From CAYSCZ01 sp964429655 (lineage in GTDB: Bacteria > Bacteroidota > Bacteroidia > Cytophagales > Cyclobacteriaceae): a stretch of DNA of 64,000 nt. The notes beneath the pieces were generated by a model. It was not told the DNA's origin and made no database searches. It saw only the letters and a list, made by a program, of their open reading frames with translations. A program made the position numbers and the translations under genes. This document shows positions 62,541 through 64,000 of the stretch, one piece after another. Every line of letters begins with the position of its first letter. Position 1 is the stretch's first letter. Where the stretch lies: the NCBI GenBank assembly GCA_964429655.1, contig CAYSCZ010000008.1, positions 10,807-74,806 on the forward strand, written 5' to 3'.

Positions 62541-63698
62541 AATCCTTAGTCCAATAACAATTATGTCATCATCCTGAGGTTCATTAGCCTGCTTCATCCA
62601 TTTTTGGATTTCATTATCCAAAATATCTTTTTGCTTCTCAAATGGTTTTTTATGAATGACATAAAGAAAATCTTTTAAATTGCTTGAAGTGTAACGCTTG
62701 GTCAACTGGCCTCCAAGCTGATTCTGAAAACCATTGGAAACCAAGTAGATGATATCATTTTTTTCCAGCTCAACAAAATAAGAGGAATAGAAACGATGCG
62801 CTTCTTTTTGATACCCACCAGCTAGTTTGCGGTCACCTTTTAGTTCGGTAAATGATCCTTTTTTAATTAAATAAAGCGAACTGCGCGCTCCAGCAAACCA
62901 TAAGTGACTGGTTTCAGAATCATACATGCTAACAGATACCTGTATTCCTTCCCGTTCCATAATTTCTTCATCATTAAACTCTTGTCGTAAAGACCTGTGA
63001 AGTTTTTCCAGTAAAATATTTGGATCGAGGTAGCCTTCATCCCTGATAATACCATGAAGCATCACATTGACCATGGTGGAGATCATTGCTCCTGAAATAG
63101 AGGGGCCTGTATCACATAAAATAAATAACACCTTACCCTTACCATCACTACTAATCCAGTATAGATCACCGGAAAGATATTCCTTTGGTTTATGCAGGAT
63201 AAAATTATCACTAAAGTGATTAGAGAACTCCTCTTTTGGTGGAAGTATAGCTTCCTGGAGGTCTTGTGCGTACTTAAAACCGTATTCAATGGTTCTATCC
63301 CGCGCTTTTATGGTCTGGTTGGCTTTTGATAGCTTCACTGCAGCATTAATTCTGGCTGTCACCTCTAAGACATCATAGGGCTTTCTGATGTAGTCAAATG
63401 CCCCTGAGCTAATGGCTGACATAATCTCATTTTCCCGGTTATCTTCATTAAAAGCCATCACAACAGGAATATCAATAGTGCTCTCCTCAGCTCTCAATGC
63501 CTTAAGGGTTTGTGTTCCATCAAATCCCGGCATATCATGATCTAGAATAATTACGTCAGGTATTTTCTTTTGAGCCATACCTAGGCCTGATTGCCCACTA
63601 GCTGCAAATAGGAGATAAAATTTATTTCCTTGTAATAAAGCTGATATTTCCTCCATACAAGAGGCTTCATCATCAATGACTAAAATTGCTGGTATCAT
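62538..63698 (-). CDS. Response regulator with PP2C/SpoIIE-type phosphatase output
   Basis: A receiver domain fused to a serine phosphatase. The receiver has DD at residues 9-10, Asp53 (ILDHDMPG) and Lys106 (YIRKP), but position 82, usually Thr or Ser, is Ala (PVVMAFN). A linker helix (LSKANQTIKARDRTIEYGFK) leads to the phosphatase: DLQEAILPPKEEF, LSGDLYWISSD, ILCDTGPSISGAMISTMVNV, MYDSETSHLWFAGARSSLYL, IYLVSNGFQNQLGG and a C-terminal DDDIIVIGLRI. Metal-binding acidic residues are present. Such proteins act on anti-anti-sigma factors; no such partner is adjacent here. Confidence 0.92.
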   Translation of the reverse strand: MIPAILVIDDEASCMEEISALLQGNKFYLLFAASGQSGLGMAQKKIPDVIILDHDMPGFDGTQTLKALRAEESTIDIPVVMAFNEDNRENEIMSAISSGAFDYIRKPYDVLEVTARINAAVKLSKANQTIKARDRTIEYGFKYAQDLQEAILPPKEEFSNHFSDNFILHKPKEYLSGDLYWISSDGKGKVLFILCDTGPSISGAMISTMVNVMLHGIIRDEGYLDPNILLEKLHRSLRQEFNDEEIMEREGIQVSVSMYDSETSHLWFAGARSSLYLIKKGSFTELKGDRKLAGGYQKEAHRFYSSYFVELEKNDIIYLVSNGFQNQLGGQLTKRYTSSNLKDFLYVIHKKPFEKQKDILDNEIQKWMKQANEPQDDDIIVIGLRI

Positions 63699-63783
63699 TA
63701 GGTTATAATTCTTAGTAACTAAGATGAGGTAAAATAAGATGCTTACATAATCAATCGCGTTAATTATTATTTAATAAGTTTAG

Positions 63784-63933
63784 TTAGCCTGTGATGCCAT
63801 TCATAACTTCCATGCTGTATTTTACTCCATTGTATGTTTCAATCGAAGCCAGAAAATGTTGATATGGCGATATTCTCTGGATACGGAAGTTTTTGAGATT
63901 TGATAATGCCAGGTTAATGATATTGAGAGGGCC
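63784..63933 (-). pseudogene. Possible C-terminal gene fragment in the terminal intergenic stretch
   Basis: The 302 bases after the PP2C gene hold no full gene. On the minus strand one 50-codon frame without ATG near its start reads GPLNIINLALSNLKNFRIQR and later SPYQHFLASIETYNGVKYSM, ending in TAA at 63784. The amino-acid pattern looks protein-like, as the tail of a broken gene would. The family is not recognised, and a random open frame is possible. The rest of the stretch shows nothing else. Confidence 0.25.
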
Positions 63934-64000
63934 TCATGTTATTTTAACCCAGAATTGTCATTAGACTTTCTATTACATTGTTAAATCACTTCAAATCAGA

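Noticed and set aside
1..64000. tRNA, rRNA, phage and insertion sequence genes
   Set aside because: I looked in all intergenic stretches and saw no cloverleaf, rRNA-like or transposase sequence that I could support.

Overview
The window is AT-rich DNA from a member of the Bacteroidota, most likely a marine-type Cytophagales. The lineage markers are a SusC/SusD-like pair, the type IX secretion regulator PorX, a protein with a gliding-motility/T9SS type B C-terminal domain, the LpxC-FabZ fusion, lipoproteins with an acidic tract after the lipid-bearing cysteine, and several TAnnTTTG boxes of the Bacteroidota -7 type. I saw no tRNA, rRNA, CRISPR array, prophage or intact insertion sequence. One run of 100 N shows that this is a scaffold with an assembly gap.

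Layout. Positions 1-9030 hold a SusD-like lipoprotein (cut by the window edge) and its SusC-like receptor, a divergent membrane-anchored helix-turn-helix protein, a small membrane protein, and a DUF1501/DUF1800 pair. Positions 9100-11210 form a disturbed stretch: an in-frame chimera of a DUF1080 hydrolase and a Gfo/Idh/MocA oxidoreductase, about 750 bases without a convincing gene that include GC-rich islands, and a small coiled-coil gene interrupted by the gap. Positions 11450-16340 hold topoisomerase IV (parE, an unknown secreted protein, parC). Positions 16470-22180 hold small envelope proteins, an AI-2E-family permease, a beta-barrel porin and an ammonium transporter. Positions 22299-27230 hold a lipoprotein, a large TerB-like/ABCG-type ABC transporter, a YdcF-family protein and an unlisted 50-residue basic protein.

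Positions 27313-36253 are mainly housekeeping: hisS, a T9SS cargo protein, ybaB, a glycosyltransferase, a PspC-domain protein, an OmpA/TPR lipoprotein, the pyruvate dehydrogenase E1 beta subunit and ffh. Positions 36367-38842 hold a decayed secreted-protein gene against the 3' end of a shortened RHS/YD-repeat-type protein. Then come tyrosine catabolism (a flavin reductase-like protein and fahA here, hppD at 55-56 kb), valS, the porX-tsaE-ald run, and an envelope operon (HD hydrolase, lpxD, lpxC-fabZ, lpxA, ABC ATPase). The last part holds a poly-aspartate lipoprotein, acylphosphatase with deoC, a tail-specific protease, a DUF6503-like lipoprotein, a DUF4097 beta-repeat protein, an OPT-family transporter and a receiver/PP2C phosphatase.

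How the genes work together. Lipid A synthesis is represented by lpxD, lpxC-fabZ and lpxA. Secretion and surface display are represented by PorX and the T9SS cargo protein. Nutrient capture is represented by the SusCD pair, porin plus Amt, and the OPT transporter. HPPD and fumarylacetoacetase are the second and last enzymes of tyrosine breakdown by way of homogentisate. Convergent genes are packed extremely tightly, often overlapping. No complete novel system can be proved from sequence alone. The best leads are the membrane-bound DNA-binding protein opposite the SusCD pair, the DUF1080/oxidoreductase chimera with its odd flank, the TerB-like ABC transporter and the hidden 50-residue basic gene.
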